From Lysinibacillus sphaericus (lineage in GTDB: Bacteria > Bacillota > Bacilli > Bacillales_A > Planococcaceae), in contig NZ_SADV01000008.1 in NCBI RefSeq assembly GCF_006864135.1, positions 151,683 to 215,682 of the forward strand: a stretch of DNA of 64,000 nt, read 5' to 3'. Below, in pieces: positions 38,853 through 47,215 of the stretch; the first letter of the stretch is position 1; each line of letters begins with the position of its first letter. The notes below the pieces were generated by a model. It was not told the DNA's origin and did no database searches. It saw only the letters and a program-made list of their open reading frames with translations. The translations under genes were made by a program, and so were the position numbers.

Positions 38853-39776
38853 TTAAAGCGTTTCATATATAACTTGTCCCATTTGAGTGACGTCATAATC
38901 TCCTAGTGCGACTACTTCTGATTGGAATTCTGGTGAATTTAAAATCTCTTTTACCGATTCAATCAGCAGTTGGTTTTCAGGTGTTTTTAATAAGACAATA
39001 TCATAACGTTCTCTAATAAGTGGTATAAAGTCAACCTCTATGAGTTTTGATATTTTTTCAATGCCTATGCCGATGTCTGCATACCCATTTGCGACAGCAG
39101 AGGCTACATCTATATGGCTCATTTCTTCTTCGTTATACCCATCTATTGAGGATGGAGATATGTGATGAATACGTAATTGTTCATCTAGGAAAGTACGAGC
39201 ACCTGAACCTTTTTCACGGTTCATCAATTTTAATGATTTAGTCTTAAAATCATCTATTGATTGAATTTGCAATGGATTTCCTTTTTGAACATAAAAGCCT
39301 GCTCGGCGTGAAATCAGATTGAGAAGAATATAAGAGTGACTTACAAAAATCTTTTTTAAATAAGGTGTATTATATTCCCCTGTATCACCATCGTACAAAT
39401 GTAAACTAGCAATATCACAATCCCCGTTATGCAGCGCCATGACACCATTAAAGCTACCTTCATGCGAGCGCAATACTTTATTTGATTGTTTTTTCTCTAT
39501 ATATTTTCCTAATAAATCTAAAGCTAAATCTTGTCCGCTAATAATAATTTTTTTATTTTTTATCGAAGGAGTAGTCGAGGCTGTAGAAGCAGCAGGAGTT
39601 GCCCCTGTCTTGCTCTTTTGGATATATAATTGTAAATCGGTTCTATCCACACGCATTTGACGACCTACACGAAAAATAGGTAAATCCCCCTTTTTCACTA
39701 AATCGTAGATCGTTAATTTCGAAACCTTTAATAATTGAGCAACCTCTTCAATCGTATAGGAATGTTCATGTGACAT
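38853..39776 (-). CDS. Helix-turn-helix regulator with molybdate-type substrate-binding domain (YvgK-like)
   Basis: Residues about 5-55 are an excisionase/MerR-type DNA-binding domain (YTIEEVAQLLKVSKLTIYDL, MRVDRTDLQLYI). A Thr/Ala linker joins it to a periplasmic-binding-protein fold (residues about 75-300) with the ligand motifs RSHEGSFNGVMAL, LMNREKGSGARTFLDEQL and DVASAVANGYADIGIG. Such proteins next to mod genes act as oxyanion-sensing regulators. It is divergent from modA, with a family A element and a 30-bp palindrome between them. Molybdate or tungstate as ligand is inference. Confidence 0.85.
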   Translation of the reverse strand: MSHEHSYTIEEVAQLLKVSKLTIYDLVKKGDLPIFRVGRQMRVDRTDLQLYIQKSKTGATPAASTASTTPSIKNKKIIISGQDLALDLLGKYIEKKQSNKVLRSHEGSFNGVMALHNGDCDIASLHLYDGDTGEYNTPYLKKIFVSHSYILLNLISRRAGFYVQKGNPLQIQSIDDFKTKSLKLMNREKGSGARTFLDEQLRIHHISPSSIDGYNEEEMSHIDVASAVANGYADIGIGIEKISKLIEVDFIPLIRERYDIVLLKTPENQLLIESVKEILNSPEFQSEVVALGDYDVTQMGQVIYETL

Positions 39777-39836
39777 GTAAAAAATCTCCCCTTATACTTC
39801 TATTGATTACAATAGTAACGTAATTATAATATTTTT

Positions 39837-40028
39837 GGATCATCACCAAAACGTGTGGTTGATTTCCGTTCCGACTGGGCGTTCACGAAGGCGTTATCAC
39901 AGAAGGTGATGGTTTTAGCTTCGTTCCTGTATCGCCAATCCCCAAGGAGTCGCCCAGACGGAACGAGGATCAACTTATTTACTAGTATACGTTTTACAAA
40001 AGTCATCCACAACTTTTGGTGATGAACC
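39837..40028 (+). mobile_element. Best-preserved family A element (MITE-like, 192 bp)
   Basis: Left end GGATCATCACCAAAACGTGT and the complement of the right end GGTTCATCACCAAAAGTTGT share 15 starting bases with one mismatch. Identical ATATTTTT octamers flank it at 39829-39836 and 40029-40036, a target duplication. The interior holds GTTGATTTCCGTTCCGACTG, GGCGTTATCACAGAAGGTGA and CGCCAATCCCCAAGGAGTCG but no coding capacity. GG-starting ends and an 8-bp AT-rich duplication resemble ISL3-type transposition, which is inference. Confidence 0.82.
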
Positions 40029-40076
40029 ATATTTTTAACATCTTGAGCATTTCTAGCAATTTGGTATTTCTTTTTT

Positions 40077-40106
40077 AGACATAACTAATTATAATTAGTT
40101 ATGTCT
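40077..40106 (+). promoter_or_regulatory. modA: Perfect 30-bp palindrome upstream of modA (putative operator)
   Basis: The half-site AGACATAACTAATTA (40077-40091) is followed at once by its exact complement (40092-40106). It lies 34 bases before the modA ATG and is followed by GTTATAA repeated at 40109 and 40120. The size, symmetry and place next to a substrate-binding regulator make it a likely operator. As RNA it could also fold into a hairpin. Confidence 0.7.
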
Positions 40107-40140
40107 TGTTATAACGAGTTATAAAAGGAGTATAATCAAA

Positions 40141-40926
40141 ATGAAAAAGTATTATAGTTTAATAGCTTCATTGTTACTACTGGTAGGCATTTTAGCAGGT
40201 TGTAGTAGCCAAGAGAGCAACAACAAAACAAACGAACCAATTGAATTAACCATTTCTGCGGCAGCTAGTTTACAAGAATCATTAGAAGAACTTCAAAAAG
40301 CCTATGAAAATGAGCACGATAATATTAAAATCACATTTAACTTTGGTGGTTCTGGTGCTTTACAACAGCAAATTTTAGAAGGTGCTCCTGTTGATCTGTT
40401 CTTTTCAGCAGCAGAAGATAAGTTTGATGAGCTAGTTCAAAAAGATTTAATCGACAAAAAACAAGGAACGGATCTTTTAGCGAACGAATTAGTGTTAATC
40501 GTTCCTAAGAAAAATGAAAAACATATTCAATCATTTGGAGACTTAACAAAAGTTGATAAGATTGCTGTTGGTACACCTGAAACGGTTCCTGCTGGCAAGT
40601 ACGGCATAGAGACATTGAAAAACATGAACCTATGGGAAAATGTAGAATCAAAAGTAGTGTATACAAAAGACGTACGACAAGTTCTAACTTATACAGAAAC
40701 TGAAAATGTTGAAGCAGGGTTGGTTTATAAAACAGATGCCCTTGTGTCAGAAAAAGTCGATGTCGTTGCTACAGCTAAAGAAGATACCCATACACCTATT
40801 ATTTATCCTGTAGGTGTTATTAAAGATAGTAAGCATGCAAAAGAAGCGGAAGATTTTTATCACTATTTACAAAGTGAGCAAGCGATGAAAGTATTTAAAA
40901 AATACGGCTTTCAAGAAACTCATTAA
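40141..40926 (+). CDS. modA: Molybdate ABC transporter substrate-binding lipoprotein
   Basis: ModA captures molybdate or tungstate outside the cell. The 261-residue protein has a lipobox (LAGCSS) and the ModA motifs ISAAASLQESLEEL, FNFGGSGALQQQILEGAPVD, DLFFSAAEDKF, GTPETVPAGKYG and NVEAGLVYKTDA, where Ser and Tyr ligands sit. AAAAGGAG lies before the ATG. It is followed by modB after three bases. A perfect palindrome precedes it. Confidence 0.95.
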   Translation: MKKYYSLIASLLLLVGILAGCSSQESNNKTNEPIELTISAAASLQESLEELQKAYENEHDNIKITFNFGGSGALQQQILEGAPVDLFFSAAEDKFDELVQKDLIDKKQGTDLLANELVLIVPKKNEKHIQSFGDLTKVDKIAVGTPETVPAGKYGIETLKNMNLWENVESKVVYTKDVRQVLTYTETENVEAGLVYKTDALVSEKVDVVATAKEDTHTPIIYPVGVIKDSKHAKEAEDFYHYLQSEQAMKVFKKYGFQETH

Positions 40927-40929
40927 TAG

Positions 40930-41586
40930 ATGAGTACGGATTTCTGGTCACCTCTTAAACTTTCTATCGAAATAGCGCTTGTGTCAGGAGTAATTGTGAT
41001 AGTAACTGGTATTCTATTTGGTAAATGGATGGCAAAACGTAATTTCAAAGGAAAATTATTTCTAGAAACAGTATTACTTTTACCATTAGTATTACCTCCT
41101 ACTGTAATAGGTTTTCTTCTAATTATTATTTTTGGTAAAAACAGTGTGCTAGGTAACTTGATTACATGGCTTTTTAATCAACCCATTATGTTCACATGGT
41201 GGGCGGCGGTCATTGCCTCTACTGTTGTGGCATTTCCTTTAATGTATCAATCAGCAAAAACTGGCTTTGAATCTGTTGATGGGGACATTGAGAACGCTGC
41301 ACTTGTTGATGGTGCTAACAAATGGCAAGTTTTTTTCTTTATTTCTATCCCTCTTGCCTTAAAGTCAATTGTCTCAGGTGGAATTTTAAGTTTCACACGA
41401 GCTTTAGGTGAATTTGGTGCAACCTTAATGTTTGCAGGAAACCTTCCAGGCAAAACGCAAACGACGCCGCTTGCTATTTACATGGCGATTGGCTCAGGTA
41501 ACATGTCACTCGCTTGGTCATGGGTGATTTGTATGATAGGTATTTCCTTCCTTATGCTTCTGAGCGTTCATCTCATAAAGGCATAA
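40930..41586 (+). CDS. modB: Molybdate ABC transporter permease
   Basis: A 218-residue permease with about five membrane segments and the EAA loop ENAALVDGANKWQVFFFISIP. The motif LPLVLPPTVIGF is typical of ModB. Its ATG has no good ribosome site and lies three bases after the modA stop, so it probably depends on translational coupling. No modC ATPase follows: the next feature is a terminator. An ATPase must come from elsewhere. Confidence 0.93.
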   Translation: MSTDFWSPLKLSIEIALVSGVIVIVTGILFGKWMAKRNFKGKLFLETVLLLPLVLPPTVIGFLLIIIFGKNSVLGNLITWLFNQPIMFTWWAAVIASTVVAFPLMYQSAKTGFESVDGDIENAALVDGANKWQVFFFISIPLALKSIVSGGILSFTRALGEFGATLMFAGNLPGKTQTTPLAIYMAIGSGNMSLAWSWVICMIGISFLMLLSVHLIKA

Positions 41587-41642
41587 AGTGAACTTAGCGG
41601 GGTTTCTTCTCCTACTAACGGATTTTTCAAGATAAATAGAAT

Positions 41643-41685
41643 AAAAGATGTAGTCGGTACCTAAACTGTACCAACTACATCTTTT
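41643..41685. terminator. Bidirectional terminator between modB and moaD
   Basis: AAAAGATGTAGTCGGTAC (41643-41660) pairs with GTACCAACTACATCTTTT (41668-41685) with one mismatch. It ends both the mod operon and the convergent moeB-moaD operon. Confidence 0.92.
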
Positions 41686-41688
41686 CTT

Positions 41689-41922
41689 TTACCCTCCACT
41701 AATGGGCGGAATAAACGCGACTGTATCCCCTTTTGTTACAATCGTTGTATTTGTTGCAAATTCCTCATTTACTGCTGTCATAACATGTTGTAAATGAATG
41801 TGTGGATATTGTTTTTCCATCCATTCTTTAATTTCTCCAATTGTTCTGTCTGCCAGATCTACACATAATTTTGACTCACCGATACTTTCTTGTAAGTGAG
41901 CAAATAGTAATATGTTAATCAC
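41689..41922 (-). CDS. moaD: Molybdopterin synthase sulfur carrier subunit
   Basis: MoaD carries the thiocarboxylate that makes the dithiolene of molybdopterin. The 77-residue ubiquitin-like protein ends in the required Gly-Gly (FIPPISGG). The start is GTG 41922 after GTGAGGAGG, overlapping the moaE stop by eight bases; a longer frame to 41970 has no site. It is the last gene of the moeB-moeA-mobB-moaE-moaD operon. Confidence 0.92.
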   Translation of the reverse strand: MINILLFAHLQESIGESKLCVDLADRTIGEIKEWMEKQYPHIHLQHVMTAVNEEFATNTTIVTKGDTVAFIPPISGG

Positions 41923-42394
41923 AAGATTCCTCCTCACTGATGGATGGATTTCCTTTTGGATAAGGAACATTTTCTAATTGATCACCAATCCATTCGGTCC
42001 CATCTTCCCAATACTCTTTTTTCCAAATAGGCACAATTTGTTTAATACGATCAATAGCATATTCATTGGCTTCATAGGCTATTTTACGATGTGGTGATGA
42101 CACCGCAATTACTACGGCAATATCCGAGATTTCTAAATGGCCAACACGATGTGTAATGGCTACTTTCGCTTCTGACCATCGTTCTTGTATTTCTTTAGAT
42201 ATTTGTTCAAACATTTTAATAGCCATAGCTGGATAAGCCTGATATTCCAAATGTAGTGTTTTCTTGCCTTTCGTCATTTCACGTACTGTTCCGATGAAAA
42301 CAGTGATCGCACCAGCATTTCGATCTGATACTTTTTGTCTAACTTCTTCAACATCAATTGGTTTATCAATGATTTCAAACAATGCTGTAGTCAT
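41915..42394 (-). CDS. moaE: Molybdopterin synthase catalytic subunit
   Basis: MoaE converts precursor Z (cPMP) to molybdopterin with sulfur from MoaD. The 159 residues include AGAITVFIGTVREMTKGK, the HRVGHLEISDIAVVIAVSSPHR segment with catalytic His, and IVPIWKKEYWEDG with the active-site Lys pair. Its ATG overlaps the mobB stop as ATGA. Confidence 0.96.
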   Translation of the reverse strand: MTTALFEIIDKPIDVEEVRQKVSDRNAGAITVFIGTVREMTKGKKTLHLEYQAYPAMAIKMFEQISKEIQERWSEAKVAITHRVGHLEISDIAVVIAVSSPHRKIAYEANEYAIDRIKQIVPIWKKEYWEDGTEWIGDQLENVPYPKGNPSISEEESCD

Positions 42395-42909
42395 GATTTT
42401 TTCCTCATTTCCTGCATTAAAAACTCTATATATTGTGCTTCTTCTTGAATCGAAAAAATTGGATAATCTAACGGTTTATTTAGTGGATATGTAGGCCAAT
42501 AAAGAACACAGATGATATTGCTTACTTTTTCTAGCAAAGATTTATCTTCCGCCTTGCGCAAAAGAACAACCTTCGGATAGTCTTCATTTTTATAGCCTTC
42601 AATGAAAATGATATCCATATTAAATGTTTCATAAATAGCTAGTATATCAGCAAGCTGCCAGTTACTTTGGTGAATACTCATGCGCAAAGTACCTTCTCCT
42701 TCAACTGCTGTGACACTTGCGCCAGCCTTCTCATGACGAACACTATCTTTTGAACTTTCGATCATAGGGATACCACCGTGTCCATGGTGCTTGATTGTTC
42801 CTACACGAAAACCTTCTGTGGTGGCTTGTGTAATGAGCTGTTCCATTAACGTTGTCTTGCCACTATTTTGATAGCCTACGATTTGTAAGATTTCTCGATG
42901 ATGTCCCAT
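42391..42909 (-). CDS. mobB: Molybdopterin-guanine dinucleotide biosynthesis adaptor MobB
   Basis: A P-loop protein of 172 residues with Walker A GYQNSGKTTLME and TIKHHGHGG, typical of MobB, which assists MobA in attaching GMP to molybdopterin. The start is ATG 42909 after GGGAAGTGAG, about 30 bases inside the end of moeA. The distal MIIFIEGYK-like strand (DIIFIEGYKNEDYPKVVLL) is conserved. Confidence 0.93.
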   Translation of the reverse strand: MGHHREILQIVGYQNSGKTTLMEQLITQATTEGFRVGTIKHHGHGGIPMIESSKDSVRHEKAGASVTAVEGEGTLRMSIHQSNWQLADILAIYETFNMDIIFIEGYKNEDYPKVVLLRKAEDKSLLEKVSNIICVLYWPTYPLNKPLDYPIFSIQEEAQYIEFLMQEMRKKS

Positions 42910-44168
42910 GGCCACTCACTTCCCTGCAAATCTTCTAACAATACGACGACAACTTGCATGCCTTTTTCGTATCCACGTGATCCACCTGGTAATACAATAA
43001 AAGCATTGGCCTCTGCTAAGGAAGAAACTGCACTAGATTTATCAAAACCAGAGGGAACTGCAACTAATTGACCGTTTTCGTAAGAAGCAGTAGCACGCAC
43101 AAAACGAGTAAACGGATTCGGTTTTTTAAAGTCCGCATTTAAAATAGCGTGCTCTCTACGTAAATGTGGTTGCTTATTGCCAAAAGCCGTACGAATAATA
43201 GGTCGTGTAAATAATTCAAAACCAACATAGCACGCTGATGGGTTACCTGAAAGTCCAAATAATAATTGACCATTTCGAGCAGCAACAGTTGTTACACTAC
43301 CTGGTCGCATCGCCACTTTATTAAACAGTACTTGTGCGTCAATGGCTTCATAAATGGCAGGTAAGTAATCGTAATCACCTACTGATACTCCTCCTGTTGT
43401 AATCAATATATCTACTTCCTGAAGAGCTTTTTCAACAGCTTGAATACATAAATTTAGATCATCGCTAAACTTACCAAAATATTTGACGGTTGCTCCAGCA
43501 CGTTCAATTTGAGCCATTATCATATAGGCATTACTATTACGAATTTTTCCTGGCTGTAAAGCATCACTTGGTTCTAGTAATTCACTTCCTGTTGCAATTA
43601 CGCCAACGATTGGTTTTCGAAAAACAGGTACTTGATCATAACCAAAAGTAGCAAGTAATGCGACAACACCTGGATTGATGTATTGTCCTTTTTCCATAAG
43701 AATTGCGCCTTTTTGAACGTCTTCTCCCTTATAGGAAATATTTGTTCCTGTTTCATAAGAGCGTTTAATCGACATATAAGGTTGATTGTCTTCTTCAAAT
43801 GTGTGCGTTAATTCTAGCATAACGACTGCATCACATCCGTTCGGAATAGGAGCTCCTGTCATGATGCGCACCGCTTCTCGATCACCGACTTCTCCCTCAA
43901 ATACATAGCCCGCGCCAATTTCCCCTACTACTTTAAAGGTTACGGGATTGTCGGAACTTGCCCTTTGACTATCGACCGAGCGAATAGCATAACCATCATA
44001 AGGTGAACGATCAAACGCTGGTACATCTTGGTCCGCAGCAACATCTTCTGCTAAAAAACGTCCATGTGCTTGCTGTAGTGAAACGACTTCTATTTTTTCT
44101 TGGAAGGCAAACTCCATGACACGTTGAACAGCTTCTCCAATAGCGATCGGTTTTCTTTTTTTCAACAT
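42876..44168 (-). CDS. moeA: Molybdopterin molybdenumtransferase
   Basis: MoeA inserts molybdate into adenylylated molybdopterin. The 430-residue protein shows DVPAFDRSPYDGYAIRS, IMTGAPIPNGCDAVVMLE, ATGSEL, TTGGVSVGDYDYLP and LFGLSGNPSACYVGFELF, the full set of MoeA motifs. AAGGAG lies before the ATG. It is the second gene in the operon, 14 bases after moeB. Confidence 0.97.
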   Translation of the reverse strand: MLKKRKPIAIGEAVQRVMEFAFQEKIEVVSLQQAHGRFLAEDVAADQDVPAFDRSPYDGYAIRSVDSQRASSDNPVTFKVVGEIGAGYVFEGEVGDREAVRIMTGAPIPNGCDAVVMLELTHTFEEDNQPYMSIKRSYETGTNISYKGEDVQKGAILMEKGQYINPGVVALLATFGYDQVPVFRKPIVGVIATGSELLEPSDALQPGKIRNSNAYMIMAQIERAGATVKYFGKFSDDLNLCIQAVEKALQEVDILITTGGVSVGDYDYLPAIYEAIDAQVLFNKVAMRPGSVTTVAARNGQLLFGLSGNPSACYVGFELFTRPIIRTAFGNKQPHLRREHAILNADFKKPNPFTRFVRATASYENGQLVAVPSGFDKSSAVSSLAEANAFIVLPGGSRGYEKGMQVVVVLLEDLQGSEWPWDIIEKSYKS

Positions 44169-44182
44169 TTTACAACACTCCT

Positions 44183-45199
44183 TTATCCGAATAAACGATA
44201 ATAAATGGTTTTAGCTTTTTGTATATCTTGTACACCGTGAATGACAACTCGTCCATCTTGGAAAATCACTAGTCGATAATCTTCTGCTTGGCAAGATAGT
44301 AAATAAGGATTTTGCTGAATATCACCATAGGGACTAAGTTGAACTGCGAGCTGATCAAAATTATAATGAATCGTTTTTACTGGACGTATTTGAATAGCAT
44401 CGCGACCACATAATACGTTTAACTTTGTTTGATTTTCGTATGATAAATACGGATAGGTCGGATTTTTGCCACAGGATGGACAATCATGATTACGAATTTT
44501 TTCAACGTTGATTTCATAGTGTTGATTTTGCCAAACATCAAAAGTTAAATAACTTTTTCGTAATGCTTCTTCATCACCTACTAAAAACTTTAATACCTCA
44601 GCCACCTGATAAGCTGCTACGATTTGAACAGTCGGACTTATAATTCCTACTGTATCGCATGTCATCCCTGTATTGGGCATCGCTGCTAGCAAACAATGTA
44701 AACAAGGTGTTTTACCTGGCACAATCGTATAAGTAGCGCCATAACTGCCAACACAAGAACCATAAACCCAAGGAATTTGATATTTTTGTGCAAGATCGTT
44801 CATCATAAAACGAATATCAAAGTTGTCCGTTGCATCCACCATAATATCTACATCTGCAAGCAGTGGGATTATTTGCTCTGTATACGCATCAAGAATATAT
44901 TCGTTAATTTCTACCTCTGCGTTAATGCTTTGTAGTCGTTTTTTTGCAGCGATTACTTTCGGTACTTGTTCTTGCGCATCTTGTTCGGTATATAGTTGTT
45001 GTCTTTGTAAATTACTCCACTCTACATAATCACGATCAATAATCGTCAACTTTCCGACGCCTGCCCTTACAAGCGCCTCAGCGCTAGCACTACCTAAAGC
45101 ACCCACTCCTATCATCAGGACATGCTTTTCTTTTAGTAGTAGCTGCCCGTTCTCTCCGATTGGGCTGAATAATTGTTGTCTAGAATATCTATTATGCAT
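44183..45199 (-). CDS. moeB: MoeB/ThiF-family adenylyltransferase
   Basis: Activates the C-terminus of MoaD (or ThiS) as acyl-adenylate for sulfur loading. It shows the nucleotide loop GVGALGSASAEALVRAG, DRDYVEWSNLQRQQLYTE, the DATDNFDIRFMMND motif and two CxxC pairs for zinc (CLHC and CPSC). At 338 residues it carries a C-terminal extension of about 90 residues beyond the adenylation core, without a rhodanese active-site Cys that I can see. It is first in the five-gene operon. Confidence 0.93.
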   Translation of the reverse strand: MHNRYSRQQLFSPIGENGQLLLKEKHVLMIGVGALGSASAEALVRAGVGKLTIIDRDYVEWSNLQRQQLYTEQDAQEQVPKVIAAKKRLQSINAEVEINEYILDAYTEQIIPLLADVDIMVDATDNFDIRFMMNDLAQKYQIPWVYGSCVGSYGATYTIVPGKTPCLHCLLAAMPNTGMTCDTVGIISPTVQIVAAYQVAEVLKFLVGDEEALRKSYLTFDVWQNQHYEINVEKIRNHDCPSCGKNPTYPYLSYENQTKLNVLCGRDAIQIRPVKTIHYNFDQLAVQLSPYGDIQQNPYLLSCQAEDYRLVIFQDGRVVIHGVQDIQKAKTIYYRLFG

Positions 45200-45233
45200 A
45201 AACGTTTTTGCCTTTCTTTCTATGAATTTTAGT

Positions 45234-45261
45234 TTGACCTTTTAATATATAGCTTTATAAT
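45234..45261 (+). promoter_or_regulatory. moaB: Promoter of moaB-mobA-moaC
   Basis: TTGACC (45234-45239) and TATAAT (45256-45261) are 16 bases apart, about 60 bases before the TTG start of moaB. Confidence 0.75.
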
Positions 45262-45318
45262 AAAAGCAATGTTTTTCAGCAAAAACAAAAACAACTTTAT
45301 AAATGGAGGTCTTTTACC

Positions 45319-45813
45319 TTGCATCCCACACATAGCGAACTTCTTATCCGAGCTGCCATTTTAACAGTGAGTGACACACGCACGAAGGCGGATGATTGTG
45401 GTGGTCAGCGTATTCAATCATTACTTCAAGAAGCTTCATTTGAATTAGTAGACTACCAAATGTCAAAAGATGAACCTCTCGAAATCTCAAATCATGTACT
45501 CAAATGGTGCGAAGATCAAAGCATTAATACCATTATCGTAACAGGAGGAACAGGATTTACACCGAGAGACCAAACTTACGACACGATCCTCCCTCTTTTC
45601 GCAAAAGAAATGATGGGCTTTGGTGAATTATTTCGAACACTAAGTTATGCAGAAATTGGCCCAAAAGCCATGTTTAGTCGTGCAACAGCAGGCAGTCGCG
45701 ATAAAACGGCTATCTATGTACTACCAGGTTCAACTAATGCCGTGACACTTGCCATGACAAAACTAATTCTTCCTACTGTTCAACATTTTGTCGGTGAGTT
45801 GAATCGCATATGA
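45319..45813 (+). CDS. moaB: MoaB/Mog-type molybdopterin adenylyltransferase
   Basis: The 164-residue protein carries the MoCF-binding motif TIIVTGGTGFTPRDQTYD and ALPGS-like YVLPGSTNAVTLAM, so it probably adenylylates molybdopterin before MoeA acts. The start is TTG, nine bases after GGAGG. It is first of three overlapping genes; its TGA overlaps the mobA ATG. Confidence 0.93.
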   Translation: MHPTHSELLIRAAILTVSDTRTKADDCGGQRIQSLLQEASFELVDYQMSKDEPLEISNHVLKWCEDQSINTIIVTGGTGFTPRDQTYDTILPLFAKEMMGFGELFRTLSYAEIGPKAMFSRATAGSRDKTAIYVLPGSTNAVTLAMTKLILPTVQHFVGELNRI

Positions 45814-46397
45814 AAATGGCTGGTGTTATCTTAGCTGGCGGCCAATCTTCACGGTATGGTCAACCGAAAATGTTTGAATTATTTGCTGGTCTACCTTTGT
45901 ATAAGCACAGTCTCATAGCCTTACAAAAAAATCAACTACAGCCTTTAATTATTGCTACGAATGCTAGCTTGCAATCAAAGTTTGTAGAAGAAAATGTCCA
46001 ATGGATTATTGAAAAACAGCCTCATCAAGGTCCTCTGTTTGCCTTGCATAATATAATGACAAGTTTCCCGGAAGTAGAGTGGTTTTTCGTCATTGCTAGT
46101 GATATGCCTTTTATTGATGCAGAATTTGTCCAAACTATGCTCACATTTATCGATGATCGTTATGATGCGATTGTTCCTGAACAAGCTTCAAGATTACAAC
46201 CTCTTGCTGCTTTATATCGACGCAGCGCTTTACCAAAAGCACAGCAATTAGTCCAACAAAACAAGCGTAGTATGAAAGTCTTGTTAGAGCAACTTCAAGT
46301 ATGTTATGTCCCATTTGAAGAAAGCTCCACATTTATCAATATCAATTCTCAACAAGATTGGCTACAAACATTTGAAAGGGAGTCTAATAATGAGTAA
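45810..46397 (+). CDS. mobA: Molybdenum cofactor guanylyltransferase
   Basis: MobA transfers GMP from GTP to the cofactor, giving the MGD form used by formate dehydrogenases. The 195-residue protein begins [20 protein letters not shown], the nucleotidyltransferase signature, and has [12 protein letters not shown] with the metal Asp. It overlaps moaB by four bases and moaC by eight. Confidence 0.94.
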   Translation: MKMAGVILAGGQSSRYGQPKMFELFAGLPLYKHSLIALQKNQLQPLIIATNASLQSKFVEENVQWIIEKQPHQGPLFALHNIMTSFPEVEWFFVIASDMPFIDAEFVQTMLTFIDDRYDAIVPEQASRLQPLAALYRRSALPKAQQLVQQNKRSMKVLLEQLQVCYVPFEESSTFININSQQDWLQTFERESNNE

Positions 46398-46872
46398 TTT
46401 TACACACTGGAATGAAGAAGGTCGTCCGAAAATGGTCGACATTTCAGATAAAACAATCACAAACCGTACAGCGATCGCTCGTAGTACAATCACGTTATCC
46501 GATGAAGTCTATCAAGCTATCCAACAGGGAGGCATTAAAAAAGGCGACCCTACGCAAGTGGCACAAATTGCTGGGATTATGGGTGCTAAAAAAACTGCTG
46601 ATATTATCCCAATGTGCCATCCGATTATGTTACAAGGAACAGATCTACAATTCGAATATACAAAAGCAGAAGTAGGTTACGAACTTCACATTCAAGCTAC
46701 AGTTAAATGTAATGGTAAAACAGGTGTCGAAATGGAAGCATTAACTGCTGTATCCATTGCTGCTCTGACTTTTTATGATATGTGTAAAGCCGTCGACAAA
46801 TCTATGGTGATTAAAGAAACATACCTCGTTCAAAAAACGGGCGGAAAAAGTGGCGACTTTGTGCATAAATAA
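46390..46872 (+). CDS. moaC: Cyclic pyranopterin monophosphate synthase
   Basis: MoaC works with MoaA to turn GTP into cPMP. The 160-residue protein shows [32 protein letters not shown] and [20 protein letters not shown] with the catalytic Lys region VDKSM. ATG 46390 follows AGGGAG; the frame is open further upstream but without a site. The moaA partner is encoded convergently 340 bases away. Confidence 0.96.
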   Translation: MSNFTHWNEEGRPKMVDISDKTITNRTAIARSTITLSDEVYQAIQQGGIKKGDPTQVAQIAGIMGAKKTADIIPMCHPIMLQGTDLQFEYTKAEVGYELHIQATVKCNGKTGVEMEALTAVSIAALTFYDMCKAVDKSMVIKETYLVQKTGGKSGDFVHK

Positions 46873-46877
46873 ACATC

Positions 46878-47137
46878 AAATCGATTTCGCCTTGGCGTAA
46901 TTGCGTCCGGATTTTGAATTGTGCTAAGGCCTGCAGGATGCAGGTCAGTTAGCCGTTTTCGCAGGATGCGAAGGTTTTAGGCTAACATCCTTATATTCAT
47001 TCCTTTGAAAATCCGTGACATCCGCCGGAGGCTTTATCTTCATTCAGCAGGTACTTGGACACCCACTTAAAAGAAACCTCATACGCATCCATATCGCAGC
47101 TTCTAGGGCAGTAGTTTTCTGCTGAATGAAGATAAAA
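46878..47137 (+). repeat. Family B repeat, long copy ending in a 17-bp hairpin
   Basis: Opens CCTTGGCGTAATTGCGTCCG and GATTTTGAATTGTGC, contains AGGCCTGCAGGATGCAGGT, CATTCCTTTGAAAATCCGTG and ACATCCGCCGGAGGCTTT, and ends in TTTATCTTCATTCAGCA (47033-47049) with its exact complement at 47120-47136. It occupies the moaC-moaA gap (46873-47215). The same opening and end blocks in the same orientation occur at 49545. Confidence 0.78.
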
Positions 47138-47163
47138 AATCGGCATTATTTTGCCGATTTTTT
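47134..47163. terminator. Bidirectional terminator between moaC and moaA
   Basis: AAAAAATCGGCA (47134-47145) pairs with TGCCGATTTTTT (47152-47163), T-runs on both strands; it overlaps the end of the repeat hairpin. Confidence 0.9.
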
Positions 47164-47215
47164 TCTGTTTTTCACACCCATACTAACAGCACTAACTAAT
47201 ACCACTCTATTTCGT

